Shown one piece after another: positions 25,422 to 38,067 of a stretch of 64,000 nt of DNA. The first letter of the stretch is position 1. Each line of letters opens with the position of its first letter. The DNA comes from Ligustrum vulgare. Lineage: Eukaryota > Streptophyta > Magnoliopsida > Lamiales > Oleaceae. The DNA is taken from the NCBI GenBank assembly GCA_963555705.1, contig OY743190.1:34392929-34456928 (forward strand), given 5' to 3'. Below the pieces are notes generated by a model, which had not been told where the DNA came from, did not search any database, and was given only the letters and a program-made list of their open reading frames with translations. A program made the translations under genes and the position numbers.

Positions 25422-28400
25422 TGGAAGCAAAACATTCTTCCCCCAGGTTAGCGAGAGAAGGACAGGAGTCCAGTTTTTTGATACATGAGCTCCTAAGGTT
25501 TAGTAATTGGCAATTTAAATCCCTGGAAAATGAAAATGAAAAGTAAAAACATGTATTTCTCGGGGGAGTCGCTATATAAAAGTCCCCTTTGTAGCTTATT
25601 GCTAACAGAGAGGAAAATATAATGTATTTCTGAGACTTTACACATTTATTGTTAAATCGAGACAACCCTCATAAAGCAAGAAGAGGGTGGTGATATTACA
25701 GCCTGGAAAGGGAAAGGGAAAGGGAAAGTAGTAGTGCATACCAAATTATATCCTTTATAAGTAACAAATCCCGAAGGTCAAGAAGTAGGAGTTTTGAATT
25801 GAATGCAAGCGTCAAAGAGGAAATGAGTTCACATGAACAAGGGGTGACATCAGCAGTGTCGTAAAATGACTAAGTGAGACTTCTCGACTAAGATTTCCTG
25901 CATTATGGCCTATAATGAAGGAGCAAACTCAGCCAATAGAATTTAGAAGTCAACACCTCATAAATTGAAACTATGTAATATCATAGAATTTTAAAGTCGA
26001 CTAACAGATTTTGAAACGTACAAATATAGCAATCATATTCAAATAAAATGATGTACATGGTATATAATAATTCATAAAAGAACAAGCAAGAGAAAGTACT
26101 CATATAATGAATTATATTGATACATTAAAAGTATCATCATTAGTTACAAAAAGCGAAAATGAGACGACCTGAAATTACGAATGTCGGATCGAATGAACCA
26201 AAATTGGCCATCTAGGTCCACCTTTTGTCATTTTTCATAATAATTTAATTTTTTTCTTTAAGTACAGCCTCAATCTCCTAAAACTCTTGTGGTTATGAAT
26301 TTTAATTGGTAATTAAATTGCCATGTACTTACAGTGAATTGGTGAATCTGTTTTAAGGACACTATGGCAATCTAGTTTCTTCCCTTATGCAATCACAGTG
26401 AACACGTTATGAGATTGATTAAACTACAACTGGTTAACTATTACATAAGGATTGTGCCACATAGGATTGTAAGTGTCAAGTGTTCGGATAATTTTTAAAT
26501 GAGACACTTGGTACTTTATCATTAGAGGTGGATAGCTTATTTCTATCTCTACAAAAAAATAGAGAGAGAAAGTGAAAAGAGGCAATAATGCTATAGGATA
26601 GCAGACAGAGTGTAGCCTTTTGGGTTCTTGGAGAATAAAATGTTGTCTTTCTATGAGGATTGACGTGATATATGTGTGTGTGTGTGTACACAAACATTAA
26701 TTTTCAAACAACAAATTATAAACAGAAATTATGCAAACTCTCTGTCTTCTTTCCCTACCTTTTCCCTTTACTTTTTTCCCCCCTTGAATTTCTGCTGCCT
26801 CTGCCTCTCATTCAAACCTCTAATGTTGAACAAAGACATGAAAAATCAATCTTTTTCTTTACCAAAAATAAATATATATGAAGAAGACACGAAGAATTAT
26901 TGGTTCCTATAATTTCATTTTGCATGAAAACAAATAAACTAAAATGGATAATTGTTCAAAAAAAATAAATATACATGTTTATATATGGTCAGTGCCTTGG
27001 ATAACGATGATGAGGGGACTTGTTAAAAAAAATGAAAATCTATACAAAATACTGAAATGGTACTATAAAGAAGATAACAATATTATTATAGAGTATATCT
27101 GTCTAAACTATGAACTACCCTCACCTCACCCTACCACACCCAACCCAATCCACTAGTCAACTTTAATTATTTATATATCTATTTGAGGTGGTGTGATATC
27201 ATTTGAAAATCTTGTCCATTTTGTGAACACTTAATACTGCTTCTGCTAACATAAAAACGCCAAGAAAACAAGGTTTCTTCATATCTCAAGAATTATACAG
27301 AGTGATTAGTGAAGAAGAAAGGAAGGAAATTTGTGGGGGTGGGGTTATAACTTAAGGGGGAAGAGAAGGTGATGGCTTGCAGGACCAGACCCTCGCATTT
27401 ATGGACCATTGAGATCGCCAAACGTGAGCTGTTAGGCTTGATGACTTTAAATGACCATAACTTTGCCATACAGTGTCCGTTTTGGGCCCATAAGTACTTT
27501 CCGGAATCGTCTCGACGAGCCCTACTAGACTCACTGCTATGCTGTGATGACGATGGATTTTAGCCGTTTAAAGTCATTTACTTAGTGAAAAACTGCGTTT
27601 TGTCTTTTTTTTAGCATTATTTTGTTCGTTTTCCATCATACACCAGATCTCCTATTAGGCAACGTCACAATTCCTATTCTTCCTTCTCCCCATAACCGAT
27701 ACTACAAAAGAAGTCACCATTGTTCCATTTCAAGAGACTATTCTCTAGATAATCAATATTATAGAAGCAGCATGACATATAGATGTACTTCTAGGAACAC
27801 ACCATGAAGGTATAAGAGAACTTCCAGGAAACGGGACTACTCTCTGGATAATCAATGTACTGGGAAGCAACAGAACATACATATGTATTTGTAGAAGCAT
27901 GTCACCAAGGTATAGGATTTTCAGGAGAGGTTACTTACTTACTCACCAAATCTGCCAAAGGTTAAGAATCAATGATTCACAACCACAATCAGTGATATCA
28001 CTTCTATACCTATAATGAGGCTCTTCCTTTTTTTCACGTACTACTATATGCTAATATATTAGGATATAGTTTTTCTGTCATCATACCTGTAATAAAATAA
28101 ATTTTATAGCAACTAGAATGAGGTATGTTATAATGTAAATAATGTACATATTTTACATGTCGTCAACTGAAATAAATATTTCTCATTACCACGATCAATT
28201 GAAACTGTGCTTTTTGGAAATCATCTTACTCCTATTTAATTAATATGTAGCTTTTACAAATTACATTCGTATCATTTTATTGCCTTGCACAATTTCGGAT
28301 TTCAAAAAAACATAAACATGGTATTGGATGAATCCTATCAAGCCTTGGTGCTGGCACACTTTTGGGGTAAAAGACCCAATTAGGAACTCTCATAATCCAC

Positions 28401-28935
28401 AATCCACTACCACAATCAACGACCTCCTCCTCCATCAATACAAACACTGCAGCCACCACATACAGTATTGCACCGAGTTGAAAACTTGGAATTTCTAAGA
28501 CAAGTTCAAAAAGCCTCGACTTCCAGTGGCTCACTTACCCGCTCAAGTAGTGGAAAACACGCACAAGAAAGTGGTCGCCCAAATTTGTGGAATCATATTC
28601 ACAATATTTGTTAATCGGAATAGGAAGAAGAGAAGGATAATGAACTTACCTCATAGCAACCTTAATCTGCCCTCTGCTGTCATCGCTACCCACTTTGTAT
28701 ACTTGGTAAATAGAAGTCCCACCTTAATCGCCTCTCTGCTCCCACCGCCGTGCAATTGGGTTTTGAGAAATTGGTCGGCTATTGAGGAAGGAAGAGGGAA
28801 GAAGAAAGCGAGAAGGAGGAGGAGAAATTGGACTGCTGAAGAAGAAGAATCGGAAGGATGCTATGGTTGATAGTGAGAACAGAGGAGGAGAAGTTGTGGC
28901 GCGCCCTAATGTTATATCTAACCTATTGCGCGGGT
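25064..28935 (-). other. CACTA 5' region upstream of the transposase start
   Basis: Nearly 4 kb lie between the first transposase codon and the right terminus. On the minus strand 28900-28560 is CT-rich and has good splice donors (GAGGTAAGTTCA near 28650, GCGGGTAAGTGA near 28540), which fits a spliced 5' untranslated leader starting near the right end. 27355-27560 resembles the kind of sequence found in plant LTRs (GACCATAACTTTGCCATACA, then GTCCGTTTTGGGCC) and may be a foreign patch. I see no other gene. Microsatellites lie at 25386-25419 and 26673-26688. Confidence 0.5.
25386..25419. repeat. (TA)n microsatellite
   Basis: Uninterrupted TA dinucleotides, about 17 units, in the CACTA element. 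Confidence 0.97.
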
Positions 28936-29094
28936 ATTAACTTAGAATTTTCAAGGCGTGCTTGTGCACGCCGTGTTTGTTCCTTATTTTAGTAATTTTA
29001 CGGCGTTTTTATTTTGTACGCAGTAAATTTGTTTTTACAGCGTGCAATTGCACACCGTAAATGCATGCCATAAAAGGTCACTTCTGTTGTAGTG
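28930..29094. repeat. CACTA right subterminal region
   Basis: Contains TGTGCACGCCGTGT, AATTTTACGGCG, ACAGCGTGCAATTGCACACC and the terminal CTTCTGTTGTAGTG. These are the same motif types as at the left end, in opposite orientation, but without the long left-end palindrome. Confidence 0.8.
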
Positions 29095-29097
29095 AAT

Positions 29098-30290
29098 AGA
29101 GCATATTCAGCCGTTTGACCCCCATTTTTTCACAAAAAAAAAAAATAAAATTCTATAATAGTGTTTTTTTAAAAATGTATAGTCAAAATTAAAGTAGGAA
29201 AAAATTTGGAACTACGTACAAATTATTTAATTGATAGATCGTGTGATTGAAAACGAGTTTAGAAATAAATGAATTTGTAGGTAATGAGGCTCAACATGAA
29301 CTCAATAAATCAATTTGACTTACTAAAAAATAAAAATAAAATTAAAAAAATAAAAAAAATTCACATGTACTCTATAATAAATGGAATCCTATAATATGTA
29401 GAATCATCAGCTTTACCCATTATTGTAATAATCAAATTAAATCGTTCCTTAAGATTAATTAATTATTGTAAATATCAAGTTCAGGATTTTAGCTGTCTGA
29501 ATAATCCTTAATATACAGTCCAAATACAGAACGTTATCCTCAATTTCCTAGTGGCAAACATATTTTTTCCTACATAATTTCCCAAATCACTTTTTAATCA
29601 TATACATTTTTTCTCTTCATTTTTCAACCACAAATTTTACCTAGAAAACATAAAAAAAAAAAAAAAACATGTTTTTAAACAAAAAAAAAAAAAAATTTTA
29701 ATAAACATTCAAAGGTTTTTCCAAAACTGAAACATTCACTGTCAAGTCCCTGTCTTCTGAAGAAGAATGAAGTTACTGATCCTTTTCTCCACCTTTCTCA
29801 ATAAAAAACCAGACATTTTGAGAGTTCTAAAAGATTACTGTAATAAACCCTAATTCGATTAATCCTTTGATACTTGATTTCGGAGCTTCCTAAGTAAGTC
29901 TCAGTTTAAATTTTAAAATTGCATTAGTTGGAAATGAGATTCTGAAATGAACCACTAAACTTTTCAGATAAGTTTGAATCTCATGTCATGCATATTGTTC
30001 TGGCATTTGTCTTATTCTCACCTGTAAGACACTCGTTTCTCTGTACTTGACATCTGTATCTATTTTTCTTTCAAAAAATTTGCATTTTATCTCATGAACT
30101 TCGTGAGGTTTGCATTAGGTTTGTTTGTGTGCGTGAGCGTGAGCGTGAGCGTGTTACGCTTAGGTTTATGATTTATTCACCAAAGCCTGTTGCCTTTTTG
30201 GCTTTATTTAACCACAGTTAGGTAACTTCTCATTTCTTACACACAATTCTCTAGAGATAATCACGCAAAAAACACTCCTTTCTTCTTATC
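29098..30290 (+). other. Upstream flank of the S40 gene
   Basis: AT-rich, with A runs near 29130, 29650 and 29685, and a short hexamer repeat (GAGCGT, about four units) near 30131-30153. No coding region or clear mobile element seen. The last few hundred bases should hold the promoter of the S40 gene. Confidence 0.5.
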
Positions 30291-30300
30291 TCTATAAATT
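30291..30300 (+). promoter_or_regulatory. Candidate TATA box of the S40 gene
   Basis: TCTATAAATT lies about 70 bp before the start codon. A transcription start about 30 bp downstream would give a short leader ending GTAAGAGAAATGG. Inferred from position and consensus only. Confidence 0.55.
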
Positions 30301-30366
30301 CTGGGGAGGGGGGCCTCTGGAATCCCTAGCTTTTGAACTCGTTTCAATTCCAGTAAAGTAAGAGAA

Positions 30367-31005
30367 ATGGAACGTTTGCGTGGTGGTCTCAGCCTCCTAT
30401 TCAGCCTCGACAAGGCGGAGTTGGAGGATGATAATCATGAGCTTCAAGAAGACGATGTATGGTATAACGATAAACCAAAAGAGGGACAAGATTCAGGCTT
30501 AAACTCGAACCCAAAAAAGAATCTGATCAACTGCTCTCTTGATTTGGCTTTAACAGCTGCACTTGCATGGAGCATTCCTATAGTCCCGAAAATCATCCTG
30601 AAGGAAAATAGAGGTGGTGGTGGTGGTGGCGGCAGTGGCCGCCAAGAGCCGACACCCAGAAAGATAGCTGAGTCCCGCATGTCAGCCCCTATTCCTATTC
30701 CAGATTGGTCTAAGATTTATCTGTTAAATCCCAAAAAGCAATTGTGGGAAGCTACATGTGATTTAAAGAAATCTCTTATTCTCATCAGAAAACAAGTTGG
30801 ATTTTTTGATGTTGTTGGACTTGATGATGATGATGATGGTGATGGTGAATTTATCCCACCCCATACAATTTTGGCGAGGAGGGAAGCCATGAAACATTGT
30901 ATTTCTCACTCCATGTATGAAGGAATTGGAAGGACTCTCAAGGGAAGAGATCTTACTAATACTAGGAATTCTATTTTGAAATTAACCGGCTTTATCGAAA
31001 ATTAA
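30367..31005 (+). CDS. S40: Senescence regulator S40-family protein (DUF584)
   Basis: An intact, intronless reading frame of 212 residues, the usual layout of this plant-specific family. The family signature is clear: SAPIPIPDWSKIY (residues 106-118), a PPH motif (164-166), EGIGRTLKGRDL (185-196) and RNSILKLTGF (200-209) at the C-terminus. Between them is a run of acidic residues (153-160). The N-terminal half is variable and holds a seven-Gly run (83-89). S40 proteins are small nuclear proteins linked to leaf senescence and stress; their biochemical role is poorly known. Start: the first ATG after a TATA box, in a good context (GAAATGG). It is the only gene here without breaks, and lies in a stretch with few transposons. 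Family assignment is strong; the role is inferred from the family. Confidence 0.9.
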   Translation: MERLRGGLSLLFSLDKAELEDDNHELQEDDVWYNDKPKEGQDSGLNSNPKKNLINCSLDLALTAALAWSIPIVPKIILKENRGGGGGGGSGRQEPTPRKIAESRMSAPIPIPDWSKIYLLNPKKQLWEATCDLKKSLILIRKQVGFFDVVGLDDDDDGDGEFIPPHTILARREAMKHCISHSMYEGIGRTLKGRDLTNTRNSILKLTGFIEN

Positions 31006-31007
31006 TA

Positions 31008-31082
31008 AAACCACCACCACCACCACCGCCACCACCACCACCACCACCACCGCCGCCGCCGCCATCATCATCATCATCATCC
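31008..31082 (+). repeat. Trinucleotide repeats in the S40 3' region
   Basis: Runs of CCA/CAC, then CCG and then CAT, starting a few bases after the S40 stop codon, so very likely in the 3' untranslated region. AATAAA occurs at 31103-31108 and could be a polyadenylation signal. Confidence 0.9.
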
Positions 31083-31172
31083 ATGGCTAAATATATGGCC
31101 AAAATAAATAAAAATTACCGTCTGTCGTTTTCATCTCATCAAATTCCTCATGAGCATCTCATTAGAAGTGTC

Positions 31173-32240
31173 CTATTGGATTTTTGAGTTGTTCAATGTT
31201 TGTTTGCCTAGTATGTGTGTGTCCTTGCTTAGTATGTGTGTGTCGTCAGTGTGAAAAACTTGATCCACAGGAGCACAGCACAATCTTGTTTGTCAGAAGT
31301 TGCCATTTTGGGGGATTTTCTTGGGTTTCTGTACTAGGAACTACTGAGATTTTGTATGGAGGAATTGTGTTGTGGACAACTAGTGTGTTTCAAGAATCTC
31401 TAATCTACTCATTATTGTGTGTTATTGCTTTGCTTATAATTACTTAATGAATCCCAATGTGCAACTAAAACAAATTATCTTCTTCTAATCTTGTTATATT
31501 AAATGTTATAGTAAATGTGTTGATAATTAAGTTGAATGAATATTGATGTAATTGATCTCTAGTTTATTTAGAATAAAACCCAGTTTGTCATTTTTGTTGA
31601 AACATGAATATAAAAGATTTTTTTTTTCCTAAATATAAAAATTACGTAACTTTTTTCTGATGCGATAAAAATTAATATACATAGTTTTGCCCGACTATAG
31701 ATTTATTTTTTAGAACTAAATAAAGTCTATAACTATAGAAAACGGAATTAAATGAAAAGAGATAGAATTATATTTTGAAAAATAGAATTTAAATATAAAA
31801 TATCAAGTTAGCTAGATTTGAAGTATAGCATTGTGCTTTATCATTTATGAAGTTTAACATGGTGATCTTTAAAGGCATCACAAGAGTTAATGTTGCGTGA
31901 AAGCAAATGTCATGTCATATATATACATTTGAAATGTACACTTCTAAGAATGCAATTTCAGATTATTACAAAACCCAGTTAATTTAATTTGTTATTATCC
32001 TATGAAACCCAAATATTAATGTTGCGTGAGAGCAAGATTTAATGATCATGTCATATTTGTATGTTTGAAATGTACACTTCTAATTAATAATGCAATATCA
32101 GATTAGTTATCGACAATACGAGGTGTTAAAATTGACATATATATTATTATGAATAAGTAGTTGGTAGTTATCCAAAGAAAACCATTTAAATTTTACACTT
32201 TGAACAATTTGGTACGAAAAATCCAATCAAAGCACAATAG
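31173..32240 (+). repeat. S40 downstream duplication, copy A
   Basis: Matches copy B (about 32399-35575) in collinear blocks. Shared landmarks are GTGAAAAACTTGATCCACAG, TTGTGTTGTGGACAACTAGT, GATCTCTAGTTTATTTAGAA and GTTAAAATTGACATAT. Copy A lacks the insertions present in B. The overlapping short ORF at 31184-31447 has no recognisable domain. Confidence 0.85.
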
Positions 32241-32398
32241 TTGGTAGTTATCCATCGACTTTGAAGGATTCGTTTATGTACGTGAACTCCTCTTAGTCCA
32301 GATCAGAATGACAAGCGCCAATTTTCCGCGAAGGAGTCCAAAAAGGAATGTGAGAAAAACGTACAAAATCCCAACACAGAATCTTGAAGAATATTTAA

Positions 32399-35300
32399 TT
32401 GGTTATTTTTGTGTTGTTTAATGTTTGTTTAATGGGCAGTGATATAATCACCGTGCGTACGTGACCTCGCGGCTGACTGCCCCCTCACATATGAGCCTAT
32501 GCAAGGGCGCAGTGTGGCGAGCAGTAAATGTATCATTTTTATTTTCTTTTTTAATTTGCTTAGTATTTGTGTCATCAGTGTGAAAAACTTGATCCACAGC
32601 ACAATCTTCTGTGTCAAAGGTCATTTTGGGTTTTTCTTTGGTTTCTGTAATAAGAACTTTTGAGATATTGTATGGAAGAATTGTGTTGTGGACAACTAGT
32701 ATGTTTCAAGAATATCGAGTGTGTTTGGTACTGTTTAAAAAACAGTTTTTTTTTTTTTTTTAATGAATAGTGATTTTTAGGAGAATGAATTGTTGAAATA
32801 TATTTGATAAGTCAAATATTGTGAACTTGACTTTAATGGATAGTTGAGATTGAGTACTGTGGAAAAGAGAAAAAATTAATAAATATTAAACAAGGGCCTA
32901 ATCTACTCATTATTATGTATTATTGCTTTGCTTGTAATTACTTAATGAACCCAAATGTCCAACTAAAAAAAATATTACTATATTCTTCCAATCTTCTTAT
33001 ATTAAATCTTTTAGTAAATGAGTTGATAATGAATGATGATGAGTATTGGAAAAAATGATTAGTGTATTTGATCTCTAGTTTATTTAGAATAAATTTCAGT
33101 TTGTTATTTTTTGTTGGACATGAGTGTAGAAGAAAATTATTTCCTAAGATATTAATCTATAAATATCACATATATATTACATGTATCAAAAAAAAAAAAA
33201 ATCACATATTACAAAGATTTTTTTCAATGGAATAAAAATAACATATATAGTTATGAGTTATGACCGCCTATAGATTTATTTTGTAGAAAATAATAGTCTA
33301 CAATTATAGATAATCTTAACCATTACTTTGTTTCTATATTGTGAAATTATGCTCCGTTAACCTCATATTTTTGTAAGGTTCATTATAAATAATTTCTGTT
33401 GTGCAACATTAAAATAAAACTTCACAATGAAAGGAATAAAACAACAATATGATTAGGTGAGTTCTTTTGTCTCTATATATATAATTTACTTATTATATGT
33501 AGTTGAATAAAATACGACAAACCAACCTGGTACTTTTGAATGATGTATGTATGCATTTATGATAAAAAATAATTAAATAGTCTTGAAGTTTTGTTCTAAC
33601 ATATGCACACACAAACAAGCTCTTATAAGTATTTCTCATTTGGTATTTCACACGTACGATGCACGAAAATTGTTATTCACAATATCGATTTCAATAAGTA
33701 TTCATAAAATTTTAATGTTTATACATATTCAACATATATATAAATGCATAAAAAATAATTTTCTATTACAATAATTATTAGAATTTAAAAAATAACATAA
33801 CTATTCAAATTATTAAAAACTTTTTTGAATAGTAAATGTCAATTTATATATTTAAATGATAAATAACTATTTGTTTCAATAAATTTTATGAATTATTATT
33901 AACTTCATTGAAAATACAATTTAGTATTTTTTTTTAATGATATATCATGTTTGAAGTAATATTATGTGTACGAATATTAATGCATGTGAAATGTATTAAT
34001 ATATTTCTCATAACATCTACATTTGCCTCTCGTTTTTAACATACTTTCAATTTTCATTCAAAAACATCAATCACAATAATTAGAAAATAAGTAGCCAAAA
34101 TAATTGAATTTAACAAATAAAACTTTATTTACAAAAATAAGTAGTCAAAATAATAATTTTGAAAACCCCACAATTATCATAATACGACACCCGAGTTATA
34201 AAGTTGGAGATCATGAAATTATACCGAAATCTTATACCCTTTAATCTTTAAAAAAATTTTAAAATTAAGAATGATTAAAAAATAGTAATCATTTTATTAA
34301 TATTATTAACTAAAAAGAAATCAAGATATTAACTCTTCAATATTAGCATTCGTTCAATAGTTTTATCTATAAATTATTTATAAGTAGCACATTTTTTTCA
34401 ACTCACTTTTTATCCACATATATTTTTTCAAAACTATTTTTCAACCATATATTTTACATTGAAAAAAAAATTTAGTCCCTGAACAGAGACTTAATTTATT
34501 AAAATAGTTATTCTATCAATAGAAAATTATCGCTAAATAAAGTTATATAAAAATATTAGTCATTGAAATATCTTTAAAAAATAATAATTTAAGATTAATA
34601 AATAATCTTTTCTCTGTAATAATTAAAAAAAAATATCATAATAATAAATTTAAATACCAAAATAAAATATAAAAATAGAATATAGTCCAAGAAAATGACA
34701 TTTATAGTTTATAATAACTAAAAGTTTAATATTATATTAATCATTTTGTGAATAAGTTATTATTCTTAAATTTAAAAAAATGTCACGTAATCAACAATAT
34801 TTAAATGTAGACGAGATCATTAGAGATGAAATTTAAGACTTCTATGTCAATTTAATCACGTTCTCTAGAAGTTCGTTAATTTCATTGTCACGTCAATCTC
34901 AATTCACATAGTGCATTGGAGATGCTCTAATATGCCGGTTAATTAATTGTAAAACGTAAAATTATATCATAATTGGACAAATATTTTCCATATAAAAATT
35001 ACAAAATTTACATTTTTCAACCAATGGCAAGCCCGAGAAAAGAAAAGATTATTTGTGCACTATGAAACATCTCTATGTTGTATCACATGCATCATTGTTG
35101 AGAAAGTTTAGAGATTAACAAGTGCTATCATGAGCAATAAAATTTTATTGGAGTAGTTTATTGGAATTTTAATCAAAAAAGATATGATTGTCTTTAAGAA
35201 ATAATACCATAATATGAAATATCAAATTAGGTTTGATGTAGCATTATTTTTGGTTTATTAAGTTTAAAATGGTGATCTTTAAATGGTCATCACAAAACAC

Positions 35301-35575
35301 AAGGAAATGGTCTCCATGGGTTTCGTTAATTTGTTATTATCCTAGGAAACCTAATGTTAATGTTGCATGAGAGCGACAATAAATGATCATCTCATGTTTG
35401 TATGTTTGGAATGTAAGAATGCAATCTCATAGTTATCGACAAAATGACGTGTTAAAATTGACATATTACATGAATAAGTAGTTGCAACGTTGTCAAAAAA
35501 AAACTTTTAAACGATCACATATAGACGAATCTAATTAAATAGCTATCGACAAAAAAATTAGTTAAAACACAATAT
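32399..35575 (+). repeat. S40 downstream duplication, copy B with insertions
   Basis: Diverged tandem copy of 31173-32240. Relative to A it has extra DNA at about 32430-32555, 32725-32895 and 33312-35170. The last, about 1.85 kb and very AT-rich, ends in a GGAGATGCTCTAA-type motif common in plant MITEs (near 34918), but I found no matched ends. The second insertion starts GTGTGTTTGGTACTG, also MITE-like. No genes seen. Confidence 0.75.
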
Positions 35576-35636
35576 CCACACCTATATTTTTGGAATGTGT
35601 GATAATACTATAAGAATAATTAATATCATGATTGAA

Positions 35637-35935
35637 ACGTGACATTCGAGATAGTATAATAGGATTTATGAATACTATTGTTTGTAATAAGTTATTCTTA
35701 AAGTCAAACAGTGTCAATTTCAAACAACAATATAGACAACTTAAACGTGTTTTAAAAAGGGGTTAATAGATTTATATAGGTAGTTATCCTCGACACGTGA
35801 CATTCGAGATAGTACAATAGATTCTATGAATGATACTTGCTTACAATAACTTATAGTCAAACAATGTCAATTTCAAACAACAACATAGCGAACTTCAACA
35901 AGTTTTGAAAAGTGGGTTACTATATTTACGTGTCA
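35637..35935. repeat. 158-bp tandem duplication
   Basis: Two copies starting ACGTGACATTCGAGATAGTA at 35637 and 35795, sharing AACA(G/A)TGTCAATTTCAAACAA further on. Several mismatches. No coding. Confidence 0.85.
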
Positions 35936-36619
35936 CGCGGAAGCGATAGACATATGTCCATCCCAAGAGAGAGGGGGAATAGGTGGGGATTCGAGAGTCA
36001 AATCAAGTAGCGATAAGGGGTGTTTGATGCACAGCGGAAGAGGAACCCAACAAGGGAAGGAAAATAATAAGGAAGTGGGTGACAGGAGTTTGGACAAAGG
36101 GGCTAGGAGGTTTGGATAGGATGAGCAAATAAATTCTCTTTAAATATTGAGATAAAAGCTGATGACTGAGTTGTTAAAGTATTCATAGATTAAGGATTTT
36201 ACTTCAGTTTTTCCAAAGTTGTTTATCAACTTTCATAATTTGACAAAAAGAAAAGAAAAGAAAAAGTGAATGCGAATGGGCAAACTTTGATTTTAATGCA
36301 TCTCTATATGCCATCATTGCCTGGATGATTATAAGGAAAACATTGTATTGATATTCCTCCAAACATACCCTTGCCACTCTATCAAAATGAAAAATTAACA
36401 ATTTATTTATTAAAAAATGTATTTTGTTATTAATAAAAGTAGTATATTTATTAAATGTATAAATCTATATTAATGACAACTGAGATTATGACCAATTTAT
36501 TCTGGCCAGAATATTCTTATTTGTCAAAGATTCTTCAATTAAAACAGTTTATCTTCTATTTTACCAATTAGCATCTGCAATTTTCGATTTTATGGTGGTT
36601 TCTGAACGTGGTGATATTT
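35936..36619. other. Intergenic, nothing recognised
   Basis: Purine-rich around 35935-36120, AT-rich afterwards. No gene, repeat partner or element end seen. Confidence 0.5.
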
Positions 36620-37675
36620 AGGGGTGTAAACGGTTTGGTTTGGGCGGTTTTTGATAATTTTTCAAACCAAACCGTTTAAAGCGGTTTGAGATTTTTCCAA
36701 CCCAAACCAAACCATTTCATTTCCTAAATCAAACCAAACCAAACCATTTTTTGCGGTTTGGTGCGGTTTTAAACCGCGGTTTGTAAACGAAACTAAACTA
36801 ATATATGTAAATCGAGTTAAAATAACTATTGAAATAGAATTTTGAATTAAGACATCAAAATTAATTGCAAATAACCCAACGACATTACAGATAGATGTTA
36901 TAAGACTAACAAAATTAAAATATATATATGGGTAAACAACTTCTAAAATAGATACAAAGGCACAATCACAAACAAATAATCACAAAAATATCAAAAAAAA
37001 CCTAATAGATGACATAATCCATTCTCAAGTTAGATTTTCCTATTATTTCACAACAAAACAACTTAAACTCAAATATACTGTATTCCAAGTAAAACTACTG
37101 AACTACATGATGAAAGAATGATGCTTTAGAAATTTAGAGTTTGATGAATTACAACTGATGATAAAAGATCTCAAGTACAACTAATTTTTCTTAGATAATC
37201 ATAAATACTCAAGTCATGACTTGCTAAATTAACAGAAGACAAATATTATAATTAAGAAAAATAAATAATGAGCAAGTTTATGCATACTCCCCCAAAAAAA
37301 TCATAGGATAAAAAACAAATAAAGTAAGAAAGTCATCGGTAGTACTTAGTTGTTAGCACTAGCAAAATGTCTTTCTTAACAATAAAGGAAAAGCAAGGTG
37401 TCCCTTCATATAAATTGAAAATAAAAGTGTAAAATTTGAAATAAAAGTAGTAATTTTTTTTGTATTTTTGCAATTAAAAAATTAAATTTTAATTGTAATT
37501 TTTTAGCGGGTTGGCGGTTTGAAACGGGTTTTGAAAAATGAAACCTAAACCAAACCATTTGAAAGCGGTTCGGTTTGGGTCAAAATCGAAACGTTGACGG
37601 GTCCGCGTGGATCCGAACCAACGGTTTCGATTTGACGGTTTGATATCTGTTTGACGGTTTCGTTGTACAGCCCTT
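36620..37675. mobile_element. hAT-like non-autonomous element
   Basis: Starts AGGGGTGTAAACGGTTTGGT and ends, reverse-complemented, AAGGGCTGTACAACGAAACC. Both ends are rich in GGTTTGG/AACCAAACC motifs in inverted orientation, a style common in plant hAT-derived elements. The interior (about 0.7 kb) is AT-rich and non-coding. I could not find an intact 8-bp target duplication, so the edges are good to a few bases only. Confidence 0.55.
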
Positions 37676-37862
37676 GTAACTTGCACTTATTATTTTGATT
37701 GGTCAGTTTTTAAATTATTTTTAGTTTGCAGATTTATTGGGGTGGTTAAAGTAGCTGTGAAACATGCGTGCCCAGTTACTCAAGCTCGAAAAAAAAAATC
37801 TATATAATATATAAAGCCAACTGAAATTTTGAAATTTTTTTTCCTCCAGAATCTCAATTGCC

Positions 37863-37865
<3 letters not shown>

Positions 37866-37922
<57 letters not shown>
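37866..37922. repeat. (TA)n microsatellite
   Basis: About 28 TA units, uninterrupted. Confidence 0.98.
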
Positions 37923-37931
<9 letters not shown>

Positions 37932-38067
37932 TAAAGTTGTGTTTAAACTTTAAACCACCCACTATCAGCCCACACAGTTGCACCGATTCAAAGTATAACT
38001 GTCAATAGTTTTGGGTGTGGTGTTAGTCTGAAGCAGGCAGACTTTTGTAAATTTTATAGAGAACTTT

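Larger units (their letters stand above)
19429..29094 (-). mobile_element. CACTA (En/Spm) transposon, 9.7 kb, inactive
   Basis: Left terminus CACTACAACAAAGAAGG at 19429; right terminus, reverse-complemented, CACTACAACAGAAGTGACC, ending at 29094. The next stretch of both ends (CTTTTACGGCATGCA against CTTTTATGGCATGCA) also matches. The 3-bp target duplication AAT flanks it (19426-19428 and 29095-29097). Subterminal copies of a TTTACGGCGTGCA-like motif occur in both ends, as expected for transposase binding. It carries a minus-strand transposase gene. A class II cut-and-paste element; premature stops make it non-autonomous now. Confidence 0.95.

Noticed and set aside
28277..28870. ORFs of 85 and 114 codons near the right end of the CACTA element
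   Set aside because: More likely the spliced 5' leader of the transposase gene. No domain, and splice signals interrupt them.
32430..32555. GC-richer segment that might be an RNA gene or organelle insert
   Set aside because: No tRNA cloverleaf, rRNA or plastid gene sequence recognised. It is simply an insertion relative to the sister copy.
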